Source of the DNA: Achatina immaculata
Taxonomy: Eukaryota > Mollusca > Gastropoda > Stylommatophora > Achatinidae
DNA length: 64,000 nucleotides
Assembly: GCA_009760885.1 (NCBI GenBank)
Contig: CM019704.1
Coordinates: 14,696,929-14,760,928 of the forward strand
Direction: 5' to 3'
Each line of letters opens with the position of its first letter. The first letter of the stretch is position 1. A program made the position numbers and the translations under genes. The notes under the pieces were generated by a model. It was given only the letters and a program-made list of their open reading frames with translations, did not search any database and was not told the DNA's origin. Below, piece by piece: positions 9,766-21,102 of the stretch.

Positions 9766-10464
9766 CTCTTCACTTTCGGTGCCGCAGGAAGAAACGCGGA
9801 CGTTCAGTTGGATGCCGAAATAAAACCGCGGGTCTTGATAAGTTTAGGGGGTGTAGTTGTAAAATGGAATGGAAAACAGTATTTCCATGTACTTCCGTGT
9901 ACTTATTATGTTTCAAAATATAACTAAATGTATGAAAATTTCATAAATGCAAGAGTTTTTTTAGGAAAAAAAAGAAGTAATGTGATGTTTTTAGACAATG
10001 ATTGTGCCCAGCTCACCATCGGCTAGGTCTAGATCTACACTACTTACCATCTGAGCTGTCTAGATCTACTTGTCGATCTCGTATTGTGATTCTGTGTTGC
10101 ATTCTCGCTAAATTAATGTCTGAAATAACCTCCTGCCTACTTCTCCAGTCGTCTAATATGTCTAGATCTACTTAGGATACATTCAAGAGCAGTGGGGTGG
10201 TCACAGGCCATATCCCTACCCCTATCTACATCATCAAAAATTGAAGTTGCTCCATATTTCTCTTCCTTTTTCTTGCTCGGCATCGCTCGTAACTAAGCAC
10301 TCTTTCACTATTTTGAAAAGTGTCACCGGAAACGTGGACGAAATATGTACAATCTAAATGTTACACCGGTTGTTTTAATAAAACAAACCAAGAGTCGCTA
10401 TATCGACCGCTGGCACACATCGGGAAACCGGAAGGGTCGATATAGTGACCCAAGGCACGGAAAG
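9766..10464. other. Unassigned; short CTAGATCTAC repeats
   Basis: GTCTAGATCTAC-type motifs recur near 10027, 10062 and 10160. No gene seen. Confidence 0.4.
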
Positions 10465-11822
10465 TGTTAGTGATGTCCTCTTTTTCGGGTGGTTGACATC
10501 TTTTTCTTCAGTCTGTTGTATTCCACTTGATAGCTTGTTTTAGGATTCTCTGATGGTTTTTTTTTCTCATCACGTGACCGATATATATCCATCTCCTTTT
10601 TCTGATCACCCATGAGACAGGTTGTTGTTCATTCATATGCCTTATCTCTGCGTTGTTTTGAATTTGTTCCACTTTATATTGAGTATTCTCCATAGCCATT
10701 TTTTTTCAAAAGTATAATTTCTTGCCTATTTCTTTAGTTGTTTTCAAGCTTTCACATACATAAATGAGGGTGGACATTACATTTTAATTGAATAATCTTA
10801 GAGTTTTTTTTTTTTGGAGCTTATAACTTTTGAATGCCATATGTTGTCAAGATTCTTGAAGGTCGATGCTTTTGCAATTCTAATTCTAGCTTCCTTTCTG
10901 GTGTCTCCATCCTGGTCTATGTAGCTACCTAGTTATGCAAACTGGTTTTCTTCAACAGCCAATCTTTCTACATGTATTTTTTCCTCCTTGGTTAATGGGA
11001 ATTTTCATTATTTTCGTTTTTATTTTTTTTTTTTGGCTTTGTTAATTTCAAGTCCTGTTTACTAGCCAGTGAAGACAGGTATCTTTTTTTTCCTGCATCG
11101 AATTCACATTGTCAGTGATAAGAGCTTTGTCATCTGTAAAATCAAGGTCTTCTAGTTGAGTCTCATGTGCCCTGCTTCACCTGTGCAACATTTTTTTCAT
11201 TATGAGGTCTATGGTAATTCCAAAAAGCAAGGGAGAAAGCATACATTCTTGTTTCACCACATTTTCTGTCTGGAACCATTCGCGTATTCCTTCTTCTGTG
11301 TTGGCTGCACAAACATATCTGTTGTTGACATTGACAATTTTAGATGGTATTGCGTACAGTCTTAAAATTCTCCACTGTATATGCTATCATGACATTTTTA
11401 AGTCTATGAAGTTCAGGATTAACGGGTTTTGCTTTTCAATATGTTCTTCAAGTATTATTCTTAGGGTAAAGATCTGGTCGAGACAATTTCTTCCTTTTTG
11501 AAATCCTGCTTGTTCTTCTCTCATTGCAGTATCCACTACATCTTTGATTCTGTCCAGAATGACTTTGCACAGTACTTTTGACACAACTGATAGTAAGGTT
11601 ACTACTCTCCAATTACTGCAGTTGCTAATGTTGGCTTTTTTTTGGGGGGGGGTATTTTAACAATGATTCTTTTTGCCCATGTTTCCTTTCCTTCTTTCCA
11701 TACTTTATTAAACATTTCCTGCAACTGGCTCATGTTCTCACTGTTAATAGCTTTTGACACTTCGGCTGTTATTTCATCTTCACCTACAGTCTTGCTGTTA
11801 CCCATAAGATTCATTGTTGTTT
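10465..11822 (-). mobile_element. LINE family A, reverse transcriptase region (RTE-like)
   Basis: From 11810 leftward the minus strand gives KTVGEDEITAEVSKAI, MFNKVWKEGKETWAKRIIVK, then after a frame break EEQAGFQKGRNCLDQIFTLR, LNFIDLK, LSPLLFG and LEDLDFTDD (the catalytic FADD motif altered), followed by IDQDGDTRKEA-like and WIYIGHVMRKKN motifs. The order is that of an RTE-type reverse transcriptase. Many stops, a G-run at 11645 and T-runs break it. The 5' side abuts an (ATATT)n tract. Confidence 0.82.
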
Positions 11823-12178
11823 TAATTATATTATATTATATTATATTATATTATATTATATTATATTATATTTAAAAAGGTAAAGGTAAAGGTAACCCTG
11901 TCATGCCTTAGAGGCACATAGGGATATGGTGTTAGTGCCCATATTTTCCTTGACCTGTCAGCACACTAGAGGGTGATATGGTCAGTATCACGCCTGGCCG
12001 CCTTTCCCCTTCCCCAACTCCAGAAGAAGTCAAGTACCCATTTCTACAGCTGGGTGACTGGGGTGCCTCCGGCCGGATTCGAACCCCCGACCTTCGCCAT
12101 GAGAGACCAGTGCACTAACCACTTCGCCACTAATTATATTATATTATATTATATTATATTATATTATATTATATTCTG
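11823..12178. repeat. (ATATT)n microsatellite split by a SINE
   Basis: Pentanucleotide ATTAT-type arrays lie at about 11827-11871 and 12132-12175, on both sides of the SINE and in the same register. Either the SINE landed inside the array or its target duplication later expanded on each side. Confidence 0.8.
11879..12133 (-). repeat. tRNA-derived SINE
   Basis: The minus strand starts GTGGCGAAGTGGTTAGTGCA (A box) with GGGGGTTCGAATCCGGCC (B box), followed by a body ending near CATAAGGCATGACAGGG-type sequence and a tail of TACCTTTACCTTTACC. Both Pol III boxes are well preserved. Confidence 0.85.
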
Positions 12179-12179
12179 T

Positions 12180-12884
12180 ATACTAATATATATGTGTGTG
12201 TGCGCGTGCGTGTGTGTGAAGAGATACTAAGAATGAAAGTAACAAAATCTACCTGCAGTTTTCTATAGTATCCTATGATGCCACAGAGGCAGGCTGGGAT
12301 ACGGCCATGCATTGCTCCGGTGTCCGGAGGTTTCTGAGGGGGAGGAGAGCCGAACCCAGAAGGAGGAGGGAGTATGAGAAATAGTTTTGATTCGGGCTAC
12401 AAAATTCCACTGGCAGGCCCTGTGTGTAACTGACAGATCGCTAAGAGGCCCGAGAAACTTCCTGCTGTAAGAGAGAAGCACATGTAGCTTATTGCCAGCA
12501 CTAATTTTGTTGAACAGCTATGAGCCATTTGATATAATCCTCCGTTGCGTCTAAGTGTTGGGACTGGCTGCAGCGACCCTCGCTTAACGAAATTACTCTG
12601 TTCCAGAGCTTGGTTCGTTACTTTTAAAAATCGTTATAGTCTGCATTAATGGAAGATTGGCTGATCGGTTCCAGTTCATCAGATATCTGCCATTTCCCCT
12701 GTTTTGCCAATAAATTAAATGTTTTGTTCTAATTGCTCCTTATTATTCAAAAGTACCTAGTACGTGCGTGCAATAAAAGTGAAACAGTAATTTACACAAT
12801 AAACATTATAAACTTGAAAGTTACATTTTTAAAAAAAGTAAAACTGAAAATTGTAGTTTTTATTTACTTTAGTCTTGAAAAATG
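12180..12884. other. (GT)n then unassigned DNA
   Basis: GT-rich at 12188-12220. GACCCTCGCTTAACGAAATT near 12580 resembles motifs common in DNA-transposon MITEs, but I could not define ends. No gene seen. Confidence 0.35.
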
Positions 12885-13335
12885 AAAACTGACATGTCTT
12901 TTCTTCTTCTTCGTATATCTTTCAGTGTTGATGGGACAGACTTCTGGACAGAGCTCGATATGAGGATGTTTCAGACATCTTTCATCTCCTCCAGCCATCT
13001 TCTGAGTGAGAAAGCTCTCCCTCTGTTACCTACCATTGTTAACACAATCGTTTTCGATGATATACTGTCTGGTGGTAGTCATCCAACGTGGCCAAACCAT
13101 TTGACTTGTTCTTTCTGAATGTTGTGTAATACTGGTGTTACTCCAAACCTTGCCCTGAAGGTGTCATTTCTTGTTTGGTCTATTCTTGACCATTTAGTAT
13201 TATCCTCAGACGTCTCATTACTGTCGCGTTGACTTTCCTTTTGTTTCTAAGTGTTGGTGTCCATGTCTGGCATTGATAGCACAGAGTATGGAGAAAGATG
13301 GTGTTGTACAGTGAACTTGTTTTCTATCAGTTGTG
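12885..13335 (-). mobile_element. LINE family F, C-terminal fragment
   Basis: The minus strand encodes TIFLHTLCYQCQTWTPTLRN and NGLATLDDYHQTVYHRKRLC. The first motif matches YKTIFIPILCYQCQAWTLTA of the element at 57798-59050. Several frameshifts and stops; old. Confidence 0.7.
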
Positions 13336-14250
13336 ATGTATTTGTTTTTCAACAGAGATGCCATGAGAATTATACAGCATAAAAATTCACTTACTATACA
13401 AGAATGTCATTGTTCGCTATCTTTCAACCACTATCTGTGATTCTGCAGAAAAATTTGAAAGTTTTGTTTATGGGAATTTAATAAACATTTTGTAGATTTT
13501 CTTATGAAAGATTCTTATCGGCTTTCTTCGATTACAAAGACATTTGAAAGCTGATGGAATCATTTCCATGGAGACACAGAAGGTTTGCAGTTTCTATAAT
13601 GTAAATGTGACAAGGGATCTCTATAAATCACTTCCAACCTGATCTTATGTGTAAGACTTTTATTTAGTACAGAATTATCGAGCTCTTTGCATGTGTCATG
13701 TTACACTTTTGCAGCTAGGCTGTGATATCTGTGCCTTTCTGCCCGATACTTCCGACTTCGGCATGGTTTATTGTTAAAACTGACTTTGCTTTCCCATTTT
13801 GATAAATATTCACTTGACCAGACTATTGTCTGTTACATGGGACACCTCGTGAAGATAGAGAAGTGTCTTGATCAGCTGTGGTTTACTAGACCTGACGTAA
13901 GAAGTCAGCTTTGGGTCACTGACCGCTTCCTTATTCAGCTTAAGTAGATTTGCTGCATCTTCGCCTCCCCCCTCCTCCCCTATATCCTATTTAAAATAAG
14001 AACTAATCATTTCAGACATCTGGATCAGTTATGTCCAATGGTCATTGTATACTATTAACAGCCAGCTCTATTCATTTCTATTCTATTCTCTATTCGTATT
14101 CTCCATAAGGTGCTGGGGTTAATAAAGGAAGACGCATCAAACGAGGCAGATCCTGGATGGCTGAGACAGAGGATACAACAAAGCCAGTTTGCATTCTAGA
14201 TTATGTGCCTATAGACTGGTTACAGGTATAGGACCGACCTCAGCTAACAA
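13336..14250. other. No gene seen
   Basis: AT-rich to 13950, then mixed sequence. 14100-14250 may be the 5' part of the LINE that follows, but no motif is clear. Confidence 0.35.
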
Positions 14251-14254
14251 AGGT

Positions 14255-14660
14255 TTTATAATACAGAAGGGCTGTAAATGTGAGACTGGGCACAGGGGGC
14301 AGCTGAACTTTGGGTTCAAGATCTCATCCAGCATCACTGTGGGTCTTCTGACATGGTAATATATACAGATGGCTCAGTGACTCGGAACAGCAGAAGTGGT
14401 TAGGGTTTTGTTATCTACTGAAATGGAAGACTAGTGTCACAGGGTTCGAGAGCCTTTGAAGTCACCACACCAACCATGCGAATGGAAATTTAGGCTGTAT
14501 CGGTGGCAATGGAATGAATGGTTAGTTGCTCATGATGTAGTTCATAGTGTCATTGCGACGGATTCACAGAGTATGCTTCGTAAGATTGAGAAGAAATTGC
14601 TTCGAAAAGAATGGATTCATCTGTTAGGCCAGTCAGCTGTATTAAGCCTAACGTGACTTT
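14255..14660 (+). mobile_element. LINE RNase H domain (degenerate)
   Basis: The plus strand gives DMVIYTDGSVTRNSRSG, then a stop, GFVIY and NGRLVSQGSRAFEVTTPTMR, MEI, and later SVIATDSQSMLRKIEKKL. This is the order of an RNase H fold: first catalytic Asp in YTDGS, Glu in MRMEI, second Asp in ATDSQS. It is the RNase H of an I/R1-like LINE, not a host gene, as stops interrupt it and the final Asp region is missing. It differs from the RNase H family at 34.5 and 37 kb. Confidence 0.72.
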
Positions 14661-14904
14661 ATTGTATCTGACAGACTTGCGGGAAAATGAAGAGCGGGAA
14701 TGGAAGAACAATGTAGCTATGCAGAGACCGCTGGAGCTAAGGTGCTGGCAGAAGATCCGAACTGTGCGGCAGGAAACAGTCGTAAACACCCAACATTTGA
14801 CAGTAACTATTAGCAAACATACTCTTTGATGGATGTTGAGGCATGTGGGGGAGCATGTATGGAGTTGCCTCGAAAGAAGTGAAGCCGGGGTCTGAATTTT
14901 GAAC

Positions 14905-15112
14905 TTCTAATTCCTTCATATTTGTGTGTTTGTGTGCGTTTGTGTGTGTTTATTTATATGCGTTTGTGTGTGTGTGTTTATGTTTGTGTTTGTGTGTGTT
15001 TGTTTATGTGTGGTTGTCTATGTATTTGTGTGTGTTTGTTTGTGTGTGTGTTTGTGGGTGCGTTTGTGTGTGTGTGTGTGTGTGCCTGGACCGCTAATCC
15101 CCCCCCCCCCCC
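14905..15112. repeat. (GT)n/(GTTT)n microsatellite with C-run
   Basis: About 170 bp of GT-rich repeat ends in a C-tract at 15100-15113. Long frames of V/C/F residues here are repeat artefacts. Confidence 0.85.
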
Positions 15113-15413
15113 CCACTCCCACTTTTCCTCTGGCATCTCAAAAGATTTACATATCAACCATTAATGCATTTTAAAACATAAAACGAAAATAATTAAACTA
15201 ATAATAATAATCGATTCAGGCGACCTTTGTGAGTGACAGTACTGTTCCGTATCTGAATCTCTCATAAATGAGGAACTGGAGTAACAAACTTTAGCAGCTA
15301 GAATTTTCAAGAAAGCTCTGAAATTCATTGTGACCATAGAAATCCTTTACACAATGGATGTCAGAAGGAAAAATAATAATGAAATTGCTATAAATTTTAA
15401 AAAAAAAAAAATT
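15113..15413. other. No gene seen
   Basis: AT-rich, ending in the A-run that forms the Pol III terminator of the adjacent tRNA gene. Confidence 0.4.
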
Positions 15414-15487
15414 TGGCCAGTATGGGGATCGAACCCACGACATTCGCGTTATTAGCACGACGCTCTAACCAACTGAGCTAACCGGCC
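15414..15487 (-). tRNA. tRNA-Ile (AAT)
   Basis: The 74-nt minus-strand sequence runs from GGCCGGTTAGCTCAGTTGG to ATACTGGCCA. It folds as a standard cloverleaf: acceptor GGCCGGT with ACTGGCC (one G-T), D arm with TTAGCTCAGTTGG (A box), anticodon loop CTAATAA giving AAT, anticodon stem TCGTG/CGCGA, and T arm with GGTTCGATCCC (B box). It decodes isoleucine ATT/ATC/ATA after A34 to inosine. Compared with the common vertebrate gene, one anticodon-stem pair is swapped with pairing kept, which argues for function. A T-run follows the 3' end within five bases. Confidence 0.95.
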
Positions 15488-16272
15488 AGTTGAAAGAAAC
15501 TCTCAAAACTAAATATTAAACCAACTAATAATTTGTTAAAGTGACAATTGATGATAGGAACTTACAAATTGCATAAAAAAATAAGTATATTTCATGTTTA
15601 CAGCTTACCCTTTTATAAGGAAAAAAGGGGAGGGGTGACAACCTAATTCAGTTCATAAACAGTATACCATTCTGCAGTATATCTCTACAGTGATATCGGC
15701 TACACTTGAGGGTGAAGACGTCGTCTGGTTTGGTGGTTAACGACTGACATGCATGGAAGCCATGGCCAACTAATACCTTTCCCCACTTCTCCGTTGGTAC
15801 CCCCAGACGGGTCCTATGAGAGGCAGCCCAGTCAGTGCATTGTTCCGGTTCTCTTTGGTGTAAGGTTGTGTGTGTGGGGGGGGGTGGGGTGGGGTGGGGT
15901 GGCATCAGTTTACAATATTCCTCTCGGAGCCCTAGTCCCTCCACTTCCAACACACCCCGCCCCCCCCCCCACACACACACACACACTCACACACACACAC
16001 ATACACACGGAAACAGGCACAGACTGGCTAATGGGACAATGGTCGCCATAATCACAGTGGCGGTGCCTTCTAAAGAAGTACTGCACAGCCTCTGCTTTTT
16101 AGCTCCGTTTAGGGACTGTTAGACCCACCCCCAACTGGATACGATGCTGCTCCTCAACACTTTCACCACATGAGGTGCAGAGAACATCGTGCCCTCACAG
16201 TTTCGTGGAGACAGAACAAGAACAGGATCAGCTACAGTTTTGATCTCCAGAGCAGACTAGGCAAATAGGTCC
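15488..16272. other. Unassigned; G-rich and (CA)n tracts
   Basis: A GGGGTGGGGT tract lies at 15877-15901 and a C-run plus (CA)n at 15960-16005. GGTTTGGTGGTTAACGACTG near 15729 is faintly A-box-like, without a convincing B box. No gene seen. Confidence 0.4.
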
Positions 16273-16273
16273 T

Positions 16274-16274
16274 A

Positions 16275-16338
<64 letters not shown>
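16274..16338. repeat. (TATC)n microsatellite
   Basis: About 16 uninterrupted TATC units. Confidence 0.95.
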
Positions 16339-16541
16339 GGTCCCTTCAATACCCAAAACACATAGAGCTGCTGGCAGCAAGAGATTTCCTCTGCTGTCGA
16401 TCCCTTGCTGTCATTTTGGCTGTTTCCCATGTCACTCTTTTGTTTTCATCTATGGTCCTTTCTTATCAGTCCTTGGTGATGAGCCATCCACTGAGGGCTC
16501 CATTTTTGGAATTACAAAAGTCTAAATGCGAAACTAGTTAA

Positions 16542-16713
16542 GAGACACCAATGCTGTCCATGTGGGTAGACATAACTAAGAACCACCAATGCTGTCCATG
16601 TGGGTAGACATAACTAAGAACCACCAATGCTGTTCATGTGGGTAGACATAACTAAGAACCACCAATGCTGTTCATGTGGGTAGACATAACTAAGAACCAC
16701 CAATGCTGTTCAT
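16542..16713. repeat. 38-bp minisatellite, about 4.5 copies
   Basis: ATGCTG landmarks fall at 16551, 16589, 16627, 16665 and 16703, an exact 38-bp period. Units differ only by a C/T change (GCTGTCC to GCTGTTC). Confidence 0.93.
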
Positions 16714-16811
16714 GCGAAGTTCACAGCTCACGGTGACGCCTTAGCACTAAACTCGGTCAATTTTTTAAAATAGGAAACAACGATGCTTTCGTACGGTAAA
16801 GTAAGAGAACA

Positions 16812-18478
16812 CAGTTTTGTATGATTAGACCTCGAAAAATCGTAGACAAAGCACTTTAGTGAGACGTGAGAGAAAGAAAATCACAAGAGAATTACCTGGG
16901 ATTCGAACACGGACTCCGGTAGGACGAGCAGCCGTCTAGCCACGAGAAAACAGCGTACTAAACAACTTTGCCAACTACCACCCCCAAAAAGGTTTTTAGT
17001 GGCCTAGTCATTAGTAACTGTTCAGTAGACACGACGGTTCGTGACACCCGGAAAGAAACGAGGTCGTAACACAGGAATTACGTAGCTTCAGATTCAGTCT
17101 CTCTAGCAGGTACCTTCTTCTTCGTTCGCTTCTACCATCAAGACCACCTCGTGATCCTATTGAATTTGCTCCTGTGGTCCACGATAGGTCAAGTGGTCCT
17201 CCTGTGGTCCTCGAGAGGGCCACAAGAGATTCAGAGTATCGTGCGGCTTGGATCTGTATTCTTGGTGGGTCGCAGAAACTGGATTGCTTAACACCGTGGT
17301 TTTCGTTGCACCAGTTTAATCTAGAGTTGGACTTTCTCACTGGAAAACCTCAACGTGTTTCGGATATCAGTATATCCTCACCGGGTGAGAGGTGGTTGCC
17401 CATCCAGTCCAGCATTGGATTTTCTCACTGGAAAACCTCGACGTGATTAGGATATGCATACATCCCCGTAGGGTGAGAGGTGGTTTCCTATCTAGACTGT
17501 GTCTCCGACTTCAGCATTTTGTGGTCGTGGCCGCTACCCTTCCTAGTTGTGACCAGGATGGAGCTTTTGTCCAGGAGGACGAATCCTCGCCATTAATAAG
17601 TTTCACCCCTGGGTTGAGCCGGTTTAGGCATATTATCCCAGTATGGGTGTATATAAGACGTGGCCGGACTCTAGAGCAGAGGTGCCGTGATTTGTGTAGT
17701 CCTCACCTCGATACTGCTGGTTACTTCACTTAATCCTTTCCTTCACATTTTCCACGACGGCGCTGCACAGCAACCCTAATCGCATTTTTCTTCATTGGCC
17801 GGGGGGAGTTTCACCCTACTCACGGCAGCTGAAGAATCTCGCCAGTAGCGGGTTTTAAATCAGAGTTTTCCTTCTCCTAGATTAGCTACCAAAGAAGACT
17901 CTCATCTACCCGAAGCGTCTGGTTTTCGGGCGCCAGATATTCGCCTTCGCTTCTTCTCCTGTCAGTTTGAACAGTTCCGCCACGAGAAGGTCGGGAACTG
18001 GACTTAACTGTCAGGGGCTATTTGAGACGCACGCCTTGGAGACATTTAATTGAAGTGGAGACCATATCCTCCGCCCCACCTCCGGCTATAACAGTCCCCA
18101 GAACCACTCTAGCATGTACCAGGTTTTAGACAAACATACACATGGTCTCCTGCCACGTCTGGTGCTTACTTGAACAACAGTAACATTGCAGTATTCTAAA
18201 TCTACGGAATTCCTGTGTCACGACCTCGTTTCTTTCCGGCTGTCACGATCCCTCGTGACTACTAAACAGTTACTAATGACTATGCCAATAAACACCTTTT
18301 TTGGAGGTGGTAGTTGACGAAGGTGGTTAGTACGCTGTTCTCTCGTGGCTGGACGGCTGCTCGTCTTACCGGAATCTGTGTTCGAATCCCACGTAATTCT
18401 CTTGTGATTTTTCTTTCTCTCACGTCTCACTGAAGTGCTTTGTCTACGATTTTTTTTCGAAGCCTAATCCTACAAAAT
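16812..18478. mobile_element. Palindromic (fold-back) element with tRNA-like arms
   Basis: 16812-17090 and 18185-18478 are inverted copies of about 280 bp, sharing for example CCGGAAAGAAACGAGGTCGT and GTAGACAAAGCACTT. Each arm holds a tRNA-like segment: on the plus strand of the right arm GACGAAGGTGGTTAGTACG (A-box-like, near 18315) and GTGTTCGAATCCCA (B box, near 18381). Without the later insert (17115-18104) the element is about 660 bp. It may be a pair of SINEs in inverted orientation or a long-TIR MITE; I could not find a clear outer target duplication. Confidence 0.7.
17115..18104 (-). mobile_element. Unknown retro-unit, copy 2
   Basis: The minus strand begins GTTCTGGGGACTGTTATAGC and ends GCGAACGAAGAAGAA. 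It is flanked by CTCTCTAGCAGGTACC (17099-17114) and CACTCTAGCATGTACC (18105-18120), 14 of 16 matching, so the copy inserted into the spacer of the palindromic element. At 990 bp it is shorter than copy 3 because it has fewer internal repeats: two of the 88-bp type and one CTCTAGAGCAGAGG motif. No long reading frame, so it should depend on an outside reverse transcriptase. Confidence 0.8.
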
Positions 18479-18479
18479 T

Positions 18480-18914
18480 GTAAACTCAGTCACTCCGCGC
18501 AGGAAAAAAAACCGACCTCCATCTTAAAAGTACTGACTGTTGCTCATTTGACACGGCCCTGCGTTCCTGTCAGGACCACGCTGAACCACTTTTCCAACTT
18601 CATAAAAGTTGGAGACCACCTGCTTATGTGTTACATGACAATGCCATGAACTGTTAATATGCAGTAAGTGGCACTTAATACCAAATTGAAAATGCATCTC
18701 TGGATAATGCTCTGAGGACCGCTTGTTTTCCGCTGACCATAGATTGAGAACTACTGCTCTAGGCCAGTGTTTTCCAGCCAGCGCCAGTCCTGTGAATATT
18801 GCTACCCCGAGCAGTAGATACTTGGCGCCCCACGGAGTACTCAAATTAATACTTAATATATTAGAAACCGATTAAGTGAGCTTCGTTATGTCTGACCAGT
18901 AATTTTATATAGCA
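18480..18914. other. hAT-like termini, otherwise unassigned
   Basis: TTGAGAACTACTG (ending near 18757), eight bases (CTCTAGGC), then CAGTGTTTTCCAGCC (from about 18766) look like the end of one hAT-type element and the start of another. Their distal ends were not located. Confidence 0.35.
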
Positions 18915-19245
18915 AGGATATTACTTTATTATATGCAGCCGAAACAAGGAGAACCAGTTGGTGAATCGAAGGCAGACTGAGAGGATATGAAGGAAGGTGC
19001 ATTAGGAAAATTCTAATACTACACTGGGAAGAACGTGTGACAAACGAGAAAATAGCAAAAAGAACAGGGATTGAGAATATTTCTAAAGGGGTCAAAAGAC
19101 GAAGGCGGAATTGGCTGGGCCATATACTACGAATAGAAAAAAACAAGACACCCCTAAATCGCCTTGACTTAGACATCTCAAGGAAAAAGAAAGAGGGACA
19201 GGCCATTAGAATTATGGAGACGCATAACACAGGAAGAACTCAGAA
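18915..19245 (+). mobile_element. LINE family D, C-terminal fragment
   Basis: The plus strand gives RRNWLGHILRIEKNKTPLNR and, before it, EERVTNEKIAKRTGIEN, the R-x-W-x-GH C-terminal motif of RTE-like LINEs. It joins directly at about 19245 to a 5'-truncated family B copy. Confidence 0.65.
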
Positions 19246-19948
19246 TGCAAATAACATAGGATTAAAGATCAACGTAGGAAAGACAAAGTTAATGAAACAA
19301 AATGTGAACAACAGAAATGTACTCAGAGTAGATAACAAGTTAGTGGAGGAGGTCAACGTATTTGTATACCTTGGCAGCAGAGTAGTAGAAAATGGAGACA
19401 GCACAGAGGACATCAACAGCAGACTTACTAGAGCAAACCAGGCTTTTGCATTTCTGCAGACTATATGGAAATTTTAAAAAACTAAGCATAAATATGAAAA
19501 TCAGGATATTTAAGAGTAATGTTCTAAGTGTACTACTCTATGGAAGTGAATGCTGGAAAATCACCAGAACCATAGAAAACAAGTTAAATTCTTTCCAGAC
19601 TAAATGTTTACGAAGAATTAGAAAAATATTTTGGCCAAACACCATAAGAAATAACATCTTATTAGCAGAAATGCAGATGAAACCAATGACAACAATTATT
19701 GAGGAAAGACGCTGGCGATGGTTGGGACATGTGCTCCAAATGACTGACAACTCACTACCAAAAATAGCACTAAGATGGACACCACAGGGGAGCAGAAGTA
19801 AGGGTAGACCAAAAGAGACATGGAGAAGAACAACAGAAAGGATGTTGAGCAATAGAGGGCTCACCTGGGCAAGAGCAGAAAAAAAGGCGAAGGACAGGCA
19901 TTTGTGGAAAACCCTTGCGGAAGCCCCATGTGCCCTGGGCACTTAAGG

Positions 19949-19950
<2 letters not shown>
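19246..19950 (+). mobile_element. LINE family B, C-terminal half (RTE-like)
   Basis: The frame from 19245 reads NIGLKINVGKTKLMKQNVNN and VFVYLGSRVVENGDSTEDIN. After one frameshift near 19475, a clean 19392-19946 frame has LLYGSECWKITRTIENKLNS, RRWRWLGHVLQM, RSKGRPKETWRR and ends ALGT. It is the same element as 42262-44146 from reverse transcriptase motif 8 onward. It ends at GGGCACTTAA followed by (AG)n. Confidence 0.85.

Positions 19951-19993
<43 letters not shown>
19951..19993. repeat. (AG)n microsatellite at a LINE 3' end
   Basis: About 20 AG units follow the family B 3' terminus, as also at 44147, so this is probably the expanded 3' tail of the LINE. Confidence 0.85.
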
Positions 19994-19994
<1 letters not shown>

Positions 19995-19995
19995 A

Positions 19996-20152
19996 CAGGA
20001 ACTGAGAAAGACATGGTCTGAGACATCCAGACCTGCTCAAGACAGGATTGGTTGGAGAACCTTTGCTGATGCTTTGTGCTCCATTGGGAGTACAGAGAAC
20101 TAATGATGATGATGTTGATGATGGTGGTGGTGATGGTGGTGGTGGTGGTGGT
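19996..20152 (+). mobile_element. LINE family C 3' end with (GAT)n/(GGT)n tail
   Basis: Encodes ELRKTWSETSRPAQDRIGWR, TFADALCSIGSTEN and a stop, then ATGATGATG and GGTGGTGGT runs. The same tail sequence follows the family B end again at 23205. Confidence 0.65.
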
Positions 20153-21102
20153 GAACAATTTATAAATTAATGCAGAAAATCATAAGATAAAACTACTTTT
20201 ATCACAAAAAATGAGAAACAATTACAAGAAATGAAAGTAGATACATTACATGCATTACAATAACCCTCATCACATGTTGAACGAAGAGTCTGTAAACCAC
20301 TAATAATTTTAAGTAGTGACAAAAAGAAAAAAAATATGGCTTAAAGTGCTTGGATAAAAATTTGTGACATTCTGTTGCATTGTGGTATATGGGCATGCTT
20401 AGAGTGAGTTCTAGGCATCCTCTCCTCCAATCTCTCCCCCCCCCCCCACCCTACCATTCCATATATAGTCTGCAGCTTTTACTGAAGGCTGCTATGTATG
20501 CAGTTGACCACTTGGTTATGAAGTGAACTGGAGCTTAGCATAAGGAGCAGATATGGCACAAGTAAGATTCAGTTTACCAGTCAGAGAGTGGTCAACACTC
20601 AGAATTGTTTAACATCTGAACTGTTCTGAATGAGGAATTTGTTGATGTTTTTTAAACCGCATAAACCAAGTGTAACTTTTACATAAATACAGATGTATTA
20701 ATGCGCCTTCTTCTTGTATCTCCCCGGAACTGAGAGCTTGATGTTCTTTGCAGCAGATGAAGTGAAAGTGTTGACTCACCGCATCCTGTCGGATGTGGAA
20801 CAAGTTACAGCCACTTTTTTTTTCTGTCCCTGACTGTAGTTAAATAGCAGAGGGTCTTGCACAATACTTCTTTAGCAGGCCCTACCGTCACAGGGACCAT
20901 GGAGATCCCGGCCCCGTTAGCCAGCCCAGGCTTGTTACTGGAGGTACCAATGAGGAGATGAAGCAGTGTCTATGGACCACTGTGTGCCACAGCTTTTTCG
21001 TCCCCGCATTGGATAAAAAAATATAAGCATGGGATTAGAATGCATGGTACCGATGCATACAGCACAACGCCCTTCCCATTATTGTTATCATCATCATCAT
21101 CA
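20153..21102. other. No gene seen
   Basis: AT-rich to 20400, a C-run at 20440, then mixed DNA; ATC-type triplets at 21080-21107 are the tail of the LINE that follows. Confidence 0.4.

Noticed and set aside
14922..15174. Cys/Val-rich frames
   Set aside because: Translation of (GT)n repeats.
19538..19942. Minus-strand 134-codon frame
   Set aside because: Antisense of the LINE family B reading frame; the same shadow occurs at 43735-44268.
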